64,000 bases of DNA from Paratinospora sagittata (taxonomy: Eukaryota > Streptophyta > Magnoliopsida > Ranunculales > Menispermaceae), in NCBI GenBank assembly GCA_035771175.1, contig JAYMFD010001271.1:2728001-2792000 (forward strand), read 5' to 3'. Positions 35,343 to 48,290 of the stretch are shown here, in pieces; the first letter of the stretch is position 1; each line of letters starts with the position of its first letter. The translations under genes were made by a program, and so were the position numbers. The notes under the pieces were generated by a model, which did no database searches, was not told where the DNA came from, and saw nothing but the letters and a program-made list of their open reading frames with translations.

Positions 35343-36520
35343 ACAAGTTCTTCATTTTATCCCTTTTGTGCTGGGATTTTAAGAAGCAATTCATTGTTTT
35401 AAACTGTAAGTATATGAAGTGTTCTCAGTAAGAGAAAACAACACAGCACCTATATTCTTTCTCTGAGAGCTACAACTAATCATCAAGAACACATCAAATT
35501 ATAGCTATCAAAGTCTTCAAAGATCAAGCCCTAAGAACGAAGACATATCTCAATGCTAATGCGTTAGTTCAATCTTAGGTGTTATGGTAACCTCTCGATC
35601 AATCTCAGCACGAAAACTCTCTAAATTGCAAGTCTTCAATATCACTTGGATATAGTATTTGATTTTGATAAAATATTTTCCGAAAGGTTTTTAATCATAA
35701 TTTCAATTAGTTTTGAATGATTTAAAAGTGTTTTGGGTCAATGAAATGGTTCTTAAGTGTTAAAATATTAATTTTTCCAAAATCGGGCTATCCACCGCTT
35801 TGCCAAGATTTTACAAAAGGTAGTAGCGCACTATCAGTGTTGATAGAACGCTGATAGGGTCGAATAATCAAAAATCAATTTTTCTTGGAAAATTGCCCAC
35901 AACGCGCTATCCCTTTTGATAACTCTCTATAAAGTAGTTACCGTGATCTTTCGATTTTTACTAAAATGGGCCTTAGCGTGCTATAGGCCTAAATTGCACT
36001 CTAACGGAAAGTCCAAAAAACTCGAGCTCTTGGGTATGTGTATATCGACTTACAATAGCCCGCTATAAGTCATTAGTGCGCATGATACACAACCCAATAG
36101 CATGCTATCCGAGTTTGAGTTAGAAATCTCACATTTCTAACGAGAAAAACGCAGGCCCTTTCCCTTGCTCGATTTTTCCATTCCTTACACAGTTTTGACT
36201 GGGAATCGTAACTGAAATATTAGCCACTACGACATGGATGATGATGCCCATTGTTTCGCACAGCCAAAACAACTTTAGATTAAACAATGTTTTGAATTCA
36301 AATCATTTCCTACTCTCTTGCTGTTTAACCTGCAATTGCTAATTTAATAAAACACTCATTGTCTAATTTTCAGATACACAACACACACGATTTCAGCAAG
36401 TTAGACTGAGCTTTCCAAAGAGTATTTCAAAAGAAGAAAGTCGTGATTTTTGGCATTGTCAATAAAAGCTTCGACCCGAATCAAAGTTGGAAACTGTCTT
36501 GAAGATAACTTCATTGTTTA
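35343..36520 (+). repeat. Monomer 31 (Q-like)
   Basis: Q-like: GGTTTTTAATC, GATAGAACGCTG, TATTAGCCAC, AAGCTT tail, but AAGTAGTTACC and GCTATCCGAG. Private GTGCTGGGATT, ACACAGCACC and GCCTAAATTGC. Confidence 0.95.
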
Positions 36521-37697
36521 ACAAGTTCTTCATTTTATCCCTTTTGTGCTGAGATTTTAAGAAGCAATTCGTTGTTTTAAACTGTAAGTATATGAAGTGT
36601 TCTCAGTAAGAGAAAACAACACATCACCTATATTCTTTCTCTGAGAGCTACAACTAATCATCAAGAACACATCAAATTATAGCTATCAAAGTCTTCAAAG
36701 ATCAAGCCCTAAGAACGAAGACATATCTCAATGCTAATGCGTTAGTTCAATCTTAGGTGTTATGGTAACCTCTCGATCAATCTCAGCACGAAAACTCTCT
36801 AAATTGCAAGTCTTCAATATCACTTGGATATAGTATTTGATTTTGATAAAATATTTTCCGAAAGGTTTTAATCATAATTTCAATTAGTTTTGAATGATTT
36901 AAAAGTGTTTTGGGTCAATGAAATGGTTCTTAAGTGTTAAAATATTAATTTTTCCAAAATCGGGCTATCCACCGCTTTGCCAAGATTTTACAAAAGGTAG
37001 TAGCGCACTATCAGTGTTGATAGCACGCTGATAGGGTCGAATAATCAAAAATTAGTTTTTCTTGGAAAATTGCCCACAACGCGCTATCCCTTTTGATAAC
37101 TCTCTATAAAGTAGTTACCGTGATCTTTCGATTTTTACTAAAATGGGCCTTAGCGTGCTATAGGCCTAGATTCCACTCTAACGGAAAATCCAAAAAACTC
37201 GAGCTCTTGGGTATGTGTATATCGACTTACAATAGCCCGCTATAAGTCATTAGTGCGCATGATACACAACCCAATAGCATGCTATTCGAGTTTGAGTTAG
37301 AAATCTCACATTTCTAACGAGAAAAACGCAGGCCCTTTCCCTTGCTCGATTTTTCCATTCCTTACACAGTTTTGACTGGGAATCGTAACTGAAATATTCT
37401 CCACTACGACATGGATGATGATGCCCATTGTTTCGCACGGCCAAAACAACTTTAGATTAAACAATGTTTTGAATTCAAATCATTTCCTACTCTCTTGCTG
37501 TTTAACCTGCAATTGCTAATTTAATAAAACACTCATTGTCTAATTTTCAGATACACAACACACACGATTTCAGCAAGTTAGACTGAGCTTTCCAAAGAGT
37601 ATTTCAAAAGAAGAAAGTCGTGATTTTTGGCATTGTCAATAAATGCTTCGACCCGAATCAAAGTTGGAAACTGTCTTGAAGATAACTTCATTGTTTA
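36521..37697 (+). repeat. Monomer 32 (P-like)
   Basis: P-like with GCTATTCGAG and GTTTTGGGTC. Private CAATTCGTTG, AAATTAGTTTTT, GATTCCACTC and GGAAAATCC. Confidence 0.95.
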
Positions 37698-38874
37698 ACA
37701 AGTTCTTCATTTTATCCCTTTTGTGCTGAGATTTTAAGAAGCAATTCATTGTTTTAAACTGTAAGTATATGAAGTGTTCTCAGTAAGAGAAAACAACACA
37801 TCACCTATATTCTTTCTCTGAGAGCTACAACTAATCATCAAGAACACATCAAATTATAGCTATCAAAGTCTTCAAAGATCAAGCCCTAAGAACGAAGACA
37901 TATCTCAATGCTAATGCGTTAGTTCAATCTTAGGTGTTATGGTAACCTCTCGATCAATCTCAGCACGAAAACTCTCTAAATTGCAAGTCTTCAATATCAC
38001 TTGGATATAGTATTTGATTTTGACAAAATATTTTCCGAAAGGTTTTAATCATAATTTCAATTAGTTTTGAATGATTTAAAAGTGTTTTGAGTCAATGAAA
38101 TGGTTCTTAAGTGTTAAAATATTAATTTTTCCAAAATCGGGCTATCCACCGCTTTGCCAAGATTTTACAAAAGGTAGTAGCGCACTATCAGTGTTGATAG
38201 CACGCTGATAGGGTTGAATAATCAAAAATCAATTTTTCTTGGAAAATTGCCCACAACGCGCTATCCCTTTTGATAACTCGCTATAAAGTAGTTACCGTGA
38301 TCTTTCGATTTTTACTAAAATGGGCCTTAGCGTGCTATAGGCCTAGATTGCACTTTAACGGAAAGTCCAAAAAACTCGAGCTCTTGGGTATGTGTATATC
38401 GACTTACAATAGCCCGCTATAAGTCATTAGTGCGCATGATACACAACCCAATAGCATGCTATTCGAGTTTGAGTTAGAAATCTCACATTTCTAACGAGAA
38501 AAACGCAGGCCTTTTCCCTTGCTCGATTTTTCCATTCCTTACACAGTTTTGACTGGGAATCGTAACTGAAATATTCTCCTCTACGACATGGATGATGATG
38601 CCCATTGTTTCGCACGGCCAAAACAACTTTAGATTAAACAATGTTTTGAATTCAAATCATTTCCTACTCTCTTGCTGTTTAACCTGCAATTGCTAATTTA
38701 ATAAAACACTCATTGTCTAATTTTCAGATACACAACACACACGATTTCAGCAAGTTAGACTGAGCTTTCCAAAGAGTATTTCAAAAGAAGAAAGTCGTGA
38801 TTTTTGGCATTGTCAATAAATGCTTCGACCCGAATCAAAGTTGGAAACTGTCTTGAAGATAACTTCATTGTTTA
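37698..38874 (+). repeat. Monomer 33
   Basis: Returns to GACAAAATATT, GAGTCAATG and AACTCGCTATAAAG. GCACTTTAACGG is shared with 34 and 35. Private ATTCTCCTCTACG. Confidence 0.95.
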
Positions 38875-40051
38875 ACAAGTTCTTCATTTTATCCCTTTTG
38901 TGCTGAGATTTTAAGAAGCAATTCATTGTTTTAAACTGTAAGTATATGAAGTGTTCTCAGTAAGAGAAAACAACACATCACCTATATTCTTTCTCTGAGA
39001 GCTACAACTAATCATCAAGAACACATCAAATTATAGCTATCAAAGTCTCCAAAGATCAAGCCCTAAGAACGAAGATATATCTCAATGCTAATGCGTTAGT
39101 TCAATCTTACGTGTTATGGTAACCTCTCGATCAATCTCAGCACGAAAACTCTCTAAATTGCAAGTCTTCAATATCACTTGGATATAGTATTTGATTTTGA
39201 CAAAATATTTTCCGAAAGGTTTTAATCATAATTTCAATTAGTTTTGAATGATTTATAAGTGTTTTGAGTCAATGAAATGGTTCTTAAGTGTTAAAATATT
39301 AATTTTTCCAAAATCGGGCTATCCACCGCTTTGCCAAGATTTTACAAAAGGTAGTAGCGCACTATCAGTGTTGATAGCACGCTGATAGGGTTGAATAATC
39401 AAAAATCAATTTTTCTTGGAAAATTGCCCACAACGCGCTATCCCTTTTGATAACTCGCTATAAAGTAGTTACCGTGATCTTTCGATTTTTACTAAAATGG
39501 GCCTTAGCGTGCTATAGGCCTAGATTGCACTTTAACGGAAAGTCCAAAAAACTCGAGCTATTGGGTATGTGTATATCGACTTACAATAGCCCGCTATAAG
39601 TCATTAGCGCGCATGATACACAACCCAATAGCATGCTATCCAAGTTTGAGTTAGAAATCTCACATTTCTAACGAGAAAAACGCAGGCCTTTTCCCTTGCT
39701 CGATTTTTCCATTCCTTACACAGTTTTGACTGGGAATCGTAACTGAAATATTCTCCACTACGACGTGGATGATGATGCCCATTGTTTCGCACGGCCAAAA
39801 CAACTTTAGATTAAACAATGTTTTGAATTCAAATCATTTCCTACTCTCTTGCTGTTTAACCTGCAATTGCTAATTTAATAAAACACTCATTGTCTAATTT
39901 TCAGATACACAACACACACGATTTCAGCAAGTTAGACTGAGCTTTCCAAAGAGTATTTCAAAAGAAGAAAGTCGTGATTTTTGGCATTGTCAATAAATGC
40001 TTCGACCCGAATCAAAGTTGGAAACTGTCTTGAAGATAACTTCATTGTTTA
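38875..40051 (+). repeat. Monomer 34
   Basis: GCACTTTAACGG. Private AAGTCTCCAAAG, GAAGATATATC, CTTACGTGTT, GATTTATAAGTG, GAGCTATTGGG and CTACGACGTGG. Confidence 0.95.
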
Positions 40052-41228
40052 ACAAGTTCTTCATTTTATCCCTTTTGTGCTGAGATTTTAAGAAGCAATT
40101 CATTGTTTTAAACTGTAAGTATATGAAGTGTTCTCAGTAAGAGAAAACAACACATCACCTATATTCTTTCTCTGAGAGCTACAACTAATCATCAAGAACA
40201 CATCAAATTATAGCTATCAAAGTCTTCAAAGATCAAGCCCTAAGAACGAAGACATATCTCAATGCTAATGCGTTAGTTCAATCTTAGGTGTTATGGTAAC
40301 CTCTCGATCAATCTCAGCACGAAAACTCTCTAAATTGCAAGTCTTCAATATCACTTGGATATAGTATTTGATTTTGACAAAATATTTTCCGAAAGGTTTT
40401 AATCATAATTTCAATTAGTTTTGAATGATTTAAAAGTGTTTTGAGTCAATGAAATGGTTCTTAAGTGTTAAAATATTAATTTTTCCAAAATCGGGCTATC
40501 CACCGCTTTGCCAAGATTTTACAAAAGGTAGTAGCGCACTATCAGTGTTGATAGCACGCTGATAGGGTTGAATAATCAAAAATCAATTTTTCTTGGAAAA
40601 TTGCCCACAACGCGCTATCCCTTTTGATAACTCGCTATAAAGTAGTTACCGTGATCTTTCGATTTTTACTAAAATGGGCCTTAGCGTGCTATAGGCCTAG
40701 ATTGCACTTTAACGGAAAGTCCAAAAAACTCGACCTCTTGGGTATGTGTATATCGACTTACAATAGCCCGCTACAAGTCATTAGTGCGCATGATACACAA
40801 CCCAATAGCATGCTATCCAAGTTTGAGTTAGAAATCTCACATTTCTAACGAGAATAACGCAGGCCCTTTCCCTTGCTCGATTTTTCCATTCCTTACACAG
40901 TTTTGACTGGGAATCGTAACTGAAATATTCTCCACTACGTCATGGATGATGATGCCCATTGTTTCGCACGGCCAAAACAACTTTAGATTAAACAATGTTT
41001 TGAATTCAAATCATTTCCTACTCTCTTGCTGTTTAACCTGCAATTGGTAATTTAATAAAACACTCATTGTCTAATTTTCAGATACACAACACACACGATT
41101 TCAGCAAGTTAGACTGAGCTTTCCAAAGAGTATTTCAAAAGAAGAAAGTCGTGATTTTTGGCATTGTCAATAAATGCTTCGACCCGAATCAAAGTTGGAA
41201 ACTGTCTTGAAGATAACTTCATTGTTTA
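40052..41228 (+). repeat. Monomer 35
   Basis: GCACTTTAACGG. Private CTCGACCTCTTGG, CCGCTACAAGTC, GAGAATAACGC, CTACGTCATGG and CAATTGGTAATTT. Confidence 0.95.
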
Positions 41229-42405
41229 ACAAGTTCTTCATTTTATCCCTTTTGTGTTGAGATTTTAAGAAGCAATTCATTGTTTTAAACTGTAAGTATA
41301 TGAAGTGTTCTCAGTAAGAGAAAACAACACATCACCTATATTCTTTCTCTGAGAGCTACAACTAATCATCAAGAACACATCAAATTATAGTTATCAAAGT
41401 CTTCAAAGATCAAGCCCTAAGAACGAAGACATATCTCAATGCTAATGCGTTAGTTCAATCTTAGGTGTTATGGTAACCTCTCGATCAATCTCAGCACGAA
41501 AACTCTCTAAATTGCAAGTCTTCAATATCACTTGGATATAGTATTTGATTTTGATAAAATATTTTCCGAAAGGTTTTAATCATAATTTCAATTAGTTTTG
41601 AATGATTTAAAAGTGTTTTGGGTCAATGAAATGGTTCTTAAGTGTTAAAATATTAATTTTTCCAAAATCGGGCTATCCACCACTTTCCCAAGATTTTACA
41701 AAAGGTAGTAGCGCACTATCAGTGTTGATAGCACGCTGATAGGGTCGAATAATCAAAAATCAATTTTTCTTGGAAAATTGCCCACAACGCGCTATCCCTT
41801 TTGATAACTCTCTATAAAGTAGTTACCGTGATCTTTCGATTTTTACTAAAATGGGCCTTAGCGTGCTATAGGCCTAGATTGCACTCTAACGGAAAGTCGA
41901 AAAAACTCGAGCTCTTGGGTATGTGTATATCGACTTACAATGGCCCGCTATAAGTCATTAGTGCGCATGATACACAACCCAATAGCATGCTATTCGAGTT
42001 TGAGTTAGAAATCTCACATTTCTAACGAGAAAAACGCAGGCCCTTTCCCTTGCTCGATTTTTCCATTCCTTACACAGTTTTGACTGGGAATCGTAACTGA
42101 AATATTCTCCACTACGACATGGATGATGATGCCCATTGTTTCGCACGGCCAAAACAACTTTAGATTAAACAATGTTTTGAATTCAAATCATTTCCTACTC
42201 TCTTGCTGTTTAACCTGCAATTGCTAATTTAATAAAACACTCATTGTCTAATTTTCAGATACACAACACACACGATTTCAACAAGTTAGACTGAGCTTTC
42301 CAAAGAGTATTTCAAAAGAAGAAAGTCGTGATTTTTGGCATTGTCAATAAATGCTTCGACCCGAATCAAAGTTGGAAACTGTCTTGAAGATAACTTCATT
42401 GTTTA
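41229..42405 (+). repeat. Monomer 36
   Basis: GTGTTGAGATT, GATAAAATATT, GTTTTGGGTC, GGGTCGAATAATC. First of four with CAATGGCCCGC. Private TATAGTTATC, ACTTTCCCAAG and AAGTCGAAAA. Confidence 0.95.
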
Positions 42406-43582
42406 ACAAGTTCTTCATTTTATCCCTTTTGTCCTGAGATTTTAAGAAGCAATTCATTATTTTAAACTGTAAGTATATGAAGTGTTCTCAGTAAGAGAAA
42501 ACAACACATCACCTATATTATTTCTCTGAGAGCTACAACTAATCATCAAGAACACATCAAATTATAGCTATCAAAGTCTTCAAAGATCAAGCCCTAAGAA
42601 CGAAGACATATCTCAATGCTAATGCGTTAGTTCAATCTTAGGTGTTATGGTAACCTCTCGATCAATCTCAGCACGAAAATTCTCTAAATTGCAAGTCTTC
42701 AATATCACTTGGATATAGTATTTGATTTTGACAAAATATTTTCCGAAAGGTTTTAATCATAATTTCAATTAGTTTTGAATGATTTAAAAGTGTTTTGGGT
42801 CAATGAAATGGTTCTTAAGTGTTAAAATATTAATTTTTCCAAAATCGGGCTATCCACCACTTTGCCAAGATTTTACAAAAGGTAGTAGCGCACTATCAGT
42901 GTTGATAGCACGCTGATAGGGTCGAATAATCAAAAATCAATTTTTCTTGGAAAATTGCCCACAACGCGCTATCCCTTTTGATAACTCTCAATAAAGTAGT
43001 TACCGTGATCTTTCGATTTTTACTAAAATGGGCCTTAGCGTGCTATAGGCCTAGATTGCACTCTAACGGAAAGTCCAAAAAACTCGAGCTCTTGGGTATG
43101 TGTATATCGACTTACAATGGCCCGCTATAAGTCATTAGTGCGCATGATACACAACCCAATAGCATGCTATTCGAGTTTGAGCTAGAAATCTCACATTTCT
43201 AACGAGAAAAACGCAGGCCCTTTCCCTTGCTCGATTTTTCCATTCCTTACACAGTTTTGACTGGGAATCGTAACTGAAATATTCTCCACTACGACATGGA
43301 TGATGATGCCCATTGTTTCGCACGGCCAAAACAACTTTAGATTAAACAATGTTTTGAATTCAAATCATTTCCTACTCTCTTGCTGTTTAACCTGCAATTG
43401 CTAATTTAATAAAACACTCATTGTCTAATTTTCAGATACACAACACACACGATTTCAGCAAGTTAGACTGAGCTTTCCAAAGAGTATTTCAAAAGAAGAA
43501 AGTCGTGATTTTTGGCATTGTCAATAAATGCTTCGACCCGAATCAAAGTTGGAAACTGTCTTGAAGATAACTTCATTGTTTA
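42406..43582 (+). repeat. Monomer 37
   Basis: CATTATTTTAAAC, ATATTATTTCTC and AAAATTCTC shared with 38. Private GTCCTGAG, CTCTCAATAAAG and GAGCTAGAAAT, the last breaking hairpin 3. Confidence 0.95.
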
Positions 43583-44759
43583 ACAAGTTCTTCATTTTAT
43601 CCCTTTTGTGCTGAGATTTTAAGAAGCAATTCATTATTTTAAACTGTAAGTATATGAAGTGTTCTCAGTAAGAGAAAACAACACATCACCTATATTATTT
43701 CTCTGAGAGCTACAACTAATCATCAAGAACACATCAAATTATAGCTATCAAAGTCTTCAAAGATCAAGCCCTAAGAACGAAGACATATCTCAATGCTAAT
43801 GCGTTAGTTCAATCTTAGGTGTTATGGTAACCTCTCGATCAATCTCAGCACGAAAATTCTCTAAATTGCAAGTCTTCAATATCACTTGGATATAGTATTT
43901 GATTTTGACAAAATATTTTCCGAAAGGTTTTAATCATAATTTCAATTAGTTTTGAATGATTTAAATGTGTTTTGAGTCAATGAAATGGTTCTTAAGTGTT
44001 AAAATATTAATTTTTCCAAAATCGGGCTATCCACCGCTTTGCCAAGATTTTACAAAAGGTAGTAGCGCACTATCAGTGTTGATAGCACGCTGATAGGGTT
44101 GAATAATCAAAAATCAATTTTTCTTGGAAAATTGCTCACAACGCGCTATCCCTTTTGATAACTCGCTATAAAGTAGTTACCATGATCTTTCGATTTTTAC
44201 TAAAATGGGCCTTAGCGTGCTATAGGCCTAGATTGCACTCTAACGGAAAGTCCAAAAAACTCGTGCTCTTGGGTATGTGTATATCGCCTTACAATGGCCC
44301 GCTATAAGTCATTAGTGCGCATGATACACAACCCAATAGCATGCTATCCGAGTTTGAGTTAGAAATCTCACATTTCTAACGAGAAAAACGCAGGCCCTTT
44401 CCCTTGCTCGATTTTTCCATTCCTTACACAGTTTTGACTGGGAATCGTAACTGAAATATTCTCCACTACGACATGGATGATGATGCCCATTGTTTCGCAC
44501 GGCCAAAACAACTTTAGATTAAACAATGTTTTGAATTCAAATCATTTCCTACTCTCTTGCTGTTTAACCTGCAATTGCTAATTTAATAAAACACTCATTG
44601 TCTAATTTTCAGATACACAACACACACGATTTCAGCAAGTTAGACTGAGCTTTCCAAAGAGTATTTCAAAAGAAGAAAGTCGTGATTTTTGGCATTGTCA
44701 ATAAATGCTTCGACCCGAATCAAAGTTGGAAACTGTCTTGAAGATAACTTCATTGTTTA
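43583..44759 (+). repeat. Monomer 38
   Basis: Front as 37, back as 39 (ACCATGATC, CTCGTGCTC). Private AAATGTGTTTTGAG front, ATTGCTCACAAC and ATCGCCTTAC. Confidence 0.95.
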
Positions 44760-45936
44760 ACAAGTTCTTCATTTTATCCCTTTTGTGTTGAGATTTTAAG
44801 AAGCAATTCATTGTTTTAAACTGTAAGTATATGAAGTGTTCTCAGTAAGAGAAAACAACACATCACCTATATTCTTTCTCTGAGAGCTACAACTAATCAT
44901 CAATAACACATCAAATTATAGCTATCAAAGTCTTCAAAGATCAAGCCCTAAGAACGAAGACATATCTCAATGCTAATGCGTTAGTTCAATCTTAGGTGTT
45001 ATGGTAACCTCTCGATCAATCTCAGCACGAAAACTCTCTAAATTGCAAGTCTTCAATATCACTTGGATATAGTATTTGATTTTGATAAAATATTTTCCGA
45101 AAGGTTTTAATCATAATTTCAATTAGTTTTGAATGATTTAAAAGTGTTTTGGGTCAATGAAATGGTTCTTAAGTGTTAAAATATTAATTTTTCCAAAATC
45201 GGGCTATCCACCGCTTTGCCAAGATTTTACAAAAGGTAGTAGCGCACTATCAGTGTTGATAGCACGCTGATAGGGTCGAATAATCAAAAATCAATTTTTC
45301 TTGGAAAATTGCCCACAACGCGCTATCCCTTTTGATAACTCGCTATAAAGTAGTTACCATGATCTTTCGATTTTTACTAAAATGGGCCTTAGCGTGCTAT
45401 AGGCCTAGATTGCACTCTAACGGAAAGTCCAAAAAACTCGTGCTCTTGGGTATGTGTATATCGACTTACAATGGCCCGCTATAAGTCATTAGTGCGCATG
45501 ATACACAACCCAATAGCATGCTATCCGAGTTTGAGTTAGAAATCTCACATTTCTAACGAGAAAAACGCAGGCCCTTTCCCTTGCTCGATTTTTCCATTCC
45601 TTACACAGTTTTGACTGGGAATCGTAACTGAAATATTCTCCACTACGACATGGATGATGATGCCCATTGTTTCGCACGGCCAAAACAACTTTAGATTAAA
45701 CAATGTTTTGAATTCAAATCATTTCCTACTCTCTTGCTGTTTAACCTGCAATTGCTAATTTAATAAAACACTCATTGTCTAATTTTCAGATACACAACAC
45801 ACACGATTTCAGCAAGTTAGACTGAGCTTTCCAAAGAGTATTTCAAAAGAAGAAAGTCGTGATTTTTGGCATTGTCAATAAATGCTTCGACCCGAATCAA
45901 AGTTGGAAACTGTCTTGAAGATAACTTCATTGTTTA
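44760..45936 (+). repeat. Monomer 39
   Basis: Front as 40 (GTGTTGAGATT, CAATAACAC). Back as 38 (ACCATGATC, CTCGTGCTC, CAATGGCCC). Confidence 0.95.
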
Positions 45937-47113
45937 ACAAGTTCTTCATTTTATCCCTTTTGTGTTGAGATTTTAAGAAGCAATTCATTGTTTTAAACTG
46001 TAAGTATATGAAGTGTTCTCAGTAAGAGAAAACAACACATCACCTATATTCTTTCTCTGAGAGCTACAACTAATCATCAATAACACATCAAATTATAGCT
46101 ATCAAAGTCTTCAAAGATCAAGCCCTAAGAACGAAGACATATCTCAATGCTAATGCGTTAGTTCAATCCTAGGTGTTATGGTAACCTCTCGATCAATCTC
46201 AGCACGAAAACTCTCTAAATTGCAAGTCTTCAATATCACTTGGATATAGTATTTGATTTTGATAAAATATTTTCCGAAAGGTTTTAATCATAATTTCAAT
46301 TAGTTTTGAATGATTTAAAAGTGTTTTGGGTCAATGAAATGGTTCTTAAGTGTTAAAATATTAATTTTTCCAAAATCGGGCTATCCACCGCTTTGCCAAG
46401 ATTTTACAAAAGGTAGTAGCGCACTATCAGTGTTGATAGCACGCTGATAGGGTCGAATAATCAAAAATCAATTTTTCTTGGAAAATTGCCCACAACGCGC
46501 TATCCCTTTTGATAACTCTCTATAAAGTAGTTACCGTGATCTTTCGATTTTTACTAAAATGGGCCTTAGCGTGCTATAGGCCTAGATTGCACTCTAACGG
46601 AAAGTCCAAAAAACTCGAGCTCTTGGGTATGTGTATATCGACTTACAATAGCCCGCTATAAGTCATTAGTGCGCATGATACACAACCCAATAGCATGCTA
46701 TTCGAGTTTGAGTTAGAAATCTCACATTTCTAACGAGAAAAACGCAGGCCCTTTCCCTTGCTCGATTTTTCCATTCCTTACACAGTTTTGACTGGGAATC
46801 GTAACTGAAATATTCTCCACTACGACATGGATGATGATGCCCATTGTTTCGCACGGCCAAAACAACTTTAGATTAAACAATGTTTTGAATTCAAATCATT
46901 TCCTACTCTCTTGCTGTTTAACCTGCAATTGCTAATTTAATAAAACACTCATTGTCTAATTTTCAGATACACAACACACACGATTTCAGCAAGTTAGACT
47001 GAGCTTTCCAAAGAGTATTTCAAAAGAAGAAAGTCGTGATTTTTGGCATTGTCAATAAATGCTTCGACCCGAATCAAAGTTGGAAACTGCCTTGAAGATA
47101 ACTTCATTGTTTA
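45937..47113 (+). repeat. Monomer 40
   Basis: GTGTTGAGATT and CAATAACAC as in 39, then P-like GCTATTCGAG. Private CAATCCTAGG and AACTGCCTTG. Confidence 0.95.
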
Positions 47114-48290
47114 ACAAGTTCTTCATTTTATCCCTTTTGTGCTGAGATTTTAAGAAGCAATTCATTGTTTTAAACTGTAAGTATATGAAGTGTTCTCAGT
47201 AAGAGAAAACAACACATCACCTATATTCTTTCTCTGAGAGCTACAACTAATCATCAAGAACACATCAAATTATAGCTATCAAAGTCTTCAAAGATCAAGC
47301 CCTAAGAACGAAGACATATCTCAATGCTAATGCGTTAGTTCAATCTTAGGTGTTATGGTAACCTCTCGATCAATCTCAGCACGAAAACTCTCTAAATTGC
47401 AAGTCTTCAATATCACTTGGATATAGTATTTGATTTTGATAAAATATTTTCCGAAAGGTTTTAATCATAATTTCAATTAGTTTTGAATGATTTAAAAGTG
47501 TTTTGGGTCAATGAAATGGTTCTTAAGTGTTAAAATATTAATTTTTCCAAAATCGGGCTATCCACCGCTTTGCGAAGATTTTACAAAAGGTAGTAGCGCA
47601 CTATCAGTGTTGATAGCACGCTGATAGGGGCGAATAATCAAAAATCAATTTTTCTTGGAAAATTGCCCACAACGCGCTATCCCTTTTGATAACTCTCTAT
47701 AAAGTAGTTACCGTGATCTTTCGATTTTTACTAAAATGGGCCTTAGCGTGCTATAGGCCTAGATTGCACTCTAACGGAAAGTCCAAAAAACTCGAGCTCT
47801 TGGGTATGTGTATATCGACTTACAATAGCCCGCTATAAGTCATTAGTGCTCATGATACACAACCCAATAGCATGCTATTCGAGTTTGAGTTAGAAATCTC
47901 ACATTTCTAACGAGAAAAACGCAGGCCCTTTCCCTTGCTCGATTTTTCCATTCCTTACACAGTTTTGACTGGGAATCGTAACTGAAATATTCTCCACTAC
48001 GACATGGATGATGATGCCCATTGTTTCGCACGGCCAAAACAACTTTAGATTAAACAATGTTTTGAATTCAAATCATTTCCTACTCTCTTGCTGTTTAACC
48101 TGCAATTGCTAATTTAATAAAACACTCATTGTCTAATTTTCAGATACACAACACACACGATTTCAGCAAGTTAGACTGAGCTTTCCAAAGAGTATTTCAA
48201 AAGAAGAAAGTCGTGATTTTTGGCATTGTCAATAAATGCTTCGACCCGAATCAAAGTTGGAAACTGTCTTGAAGATAACTTCATTGTTTA
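47114..48290 (+). repeat. Monomer 41 (S type)
   Basis: Core-length monomer that already has the S markers TTTGCGAAG, GGGGCGAATAATC and GTGCTCATG of monomers 43 and 45. Confidence 0.95.

Larger units (their letters stand above)
37698..48290 (+). repeat. Near-uniform monomer run, constant 1177-bp period (monomers 33-41)
   Basis: Nine consecutive monomers of exactly 1177 bp differ only by scattered substitutions. Sub-runs are visible. Monomers 33-35 share GCACTTTAACGG. Monomers 36-39 share CAATGGCCCGC. 37-38 share CATTATTTTAAAC and AAAATTCTC. 38-39 share ACCATGATC and CTCGTGCTC. 39-40 share CAATAACAC. Each shared variant spans one boundary, which is the pattern of monomer-scale exchange. Confidence 0.92.
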
